Assembly: GCA_002840155.1 (NCBI GenBank)
Contig: PGZH01000011.1
Location: forward strand, 124,001-188,000
Direction: 5' to 3'
DNA length: 64,000 nt
Source of the DNA: Gammaproteobacteria bacterium HGW-Gammaproteobacteria-13
GTDB lineage: Bacteria; Pseudomonadota; Gammaproteobacteria; Pseudomonadales; Pseudomonadaceae
Position 1 is the first letter of the stretch. Every line of letters starts with the position of its first letter. Shown in pieces: positions 63,390-64,000 of this stretch. Under the pieces are notes generated by a model. That model saw nothing but the letters and a program-made list of their open reading frames with translations, made no database searches and had not been told where the DNA came from. Both the position numbers and the translations under genes were made by a program.

Positions 63390-64000
63390 TTCGCAGCCCG
63401 CGCGCCTACCGCCTGTTGCTGCTGGTGCTGGCCTTGGCGCTGGCACTGTCCTGCGCCGCGTCATTGGGTTTTGGCGCCGCGCCGGTGCCCTTGCCGAGTG
63501 TGTTGGAGATCCTCGGCCAGCGCCTGTTTGATCTGCAGCCGGCGCAGGCGGTGAGTAGCGCTCAGGACAGCATCGTCTGGCTGATCCGCGCGCCACGGGT
63601 GGTGCTTGGTGCGTTGGTCGGTGCCGGGCTGGCACTGGTCGGCACGGCGTTGCAGGCAGTCACCCGCAACCCGCTGGCTGATCCACATCTACTCGGCGTC
63701 AGCTCCGGTGCGGCGCTCGGCGCGGTGATTGTGGTGCTCTATCTGGGTGAATTTATCGGCCTGCTTAGCCTGCCGCTGGCGGCCTTTGTCGGTGCGCTGG
63801 CGAGCATGCTGCTGGTGCTGGCGATTGCCAGTCGCGGCGGCCGGCTGGAGAGCGATCGCCTGCTGCTGGCCGGGGTGGCGGTGTCGTTTGTGATGATGGC
63901 GGCGAGCAACCTGCTGCTGTTTCTCGGTGATCACCATGCCGCCAGTTCGGTGATCTTCTGGATGCTCGGCGGCCTTGGTTTGGCGCGTTGGGAACTGCTC
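63386..64000 (+). CDS. btuC: FecCD-family ABC permease (BtuC type), N-terminal part (cut by window edge)
   Basis: An open frame of 205 codons from ATG 63386, coupled to the binding protein by a 4-base overlap and running off the right edge. The first hydrophobic helix is LLLLVLALALALSCAASLGF. RAPRVVLGALVGAGLALVGT and LQAVTRNPLADPHLLGVSSG are the FecCD signatures, followed by further membrane segments. It forms the channel of the BtuFCD-like importer. Confidence 0.92.
   Translation, partial: MIRSPRAYRLLLLVLALALALSCAASLGFGAAPVPLPSVLEILGQRLFDLQPAQAVSSAQDSIVWLIRAPRVVLGALVGAGLALVGTALQAVTRNPLADPHLLGVSSGAALGAVIVVLYLGEFIGLLSLPLAAFVGALASMLLVLAIASRGGRLESDRLLLAGVAVSFVMMAASNLLLFLGDHHAASSVIFWMLGGLGLARWELL

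Overview
The window is a GC-rich gammaproteobacterial chromosome segment that reads as Pseudomonas (in the broad sense). The evidence is the replication-origin order dnaA-dnaN-recF-gyrB, with rpmH-rnpA-yidD-yidC-mnmE-mnmG-rsmG-parA-parB-atpIBEFHAGDC-glmU-glmS in the other direction, parS sites of the Pseudomonas consensus, and hairpin repeats of the GTAGCCCGGATG type. The species cannot be named from this alone.

Region 1 (1-10.9 kb) is an accessory, defence-type island abutting gyrB. It holds the start of a TOTE-type primase protein cut by the window edge, a relBE toxin-antitoxin pair whose antitoxin lacks its N-terminal strand, a remnant of a Wadjet (jetB/jetC) locus, and a compact type I restriction-modification operon. 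That operon is hsdM-hsdS-(LOTUS-domain protein)-hsdR-(YgjP-like metallopeptidase). A triple short repeat lies at the gyrB boundary.

Region 2 (10.9-38.4 kb) is the core origin region. Two non-coding blocks, dnaA-rpmH and mnmE-mnmG, both carry DnaA boxes and share an identical 14-base AT-rich motif, so there are two oriC-like sequences. Two parS sites lie inside recF. The ATP synthase operon is complete in gene order, but atpG and atpD each carry a short out-of-frame deletion (about 38 and 28 nt). The remaining parts of both genes look intact, which points to very recent loss or to an assembly error.

Region 3 (39.1-64 kb) is an aerobic (late cobalt insertion) cobalamin pathway: cobM, cobE, cobW, cobN, chlI/chlD, cobF, cobJ, cobI, cobH, cobG, cobL, cobK, a 2Fe-2S protein, then a TonB-dependent receptor with an ABC importer (ATPase, binding protein, permease cut by the right edge). 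Three cobalamin riboswitches control cobW-cobN, cobGHIJ and the receptor-importer operon. The chlI/chlD locus carries a textbook -1 frameshift signal (A AAA AAG followed by a 9-bp stem) that can make both small and medium chelatase subunits from one gene. A type IV AbiE toxin-antitoxin pair and a DUF4238 gene interrupt the cluster, and a roughly 155-bp MITE sits between the third riboswitch and the receptor gene. Long REP-like hairpins fill many intergenic gaps. No rRNA, tRNA or CRISPR array was seen.
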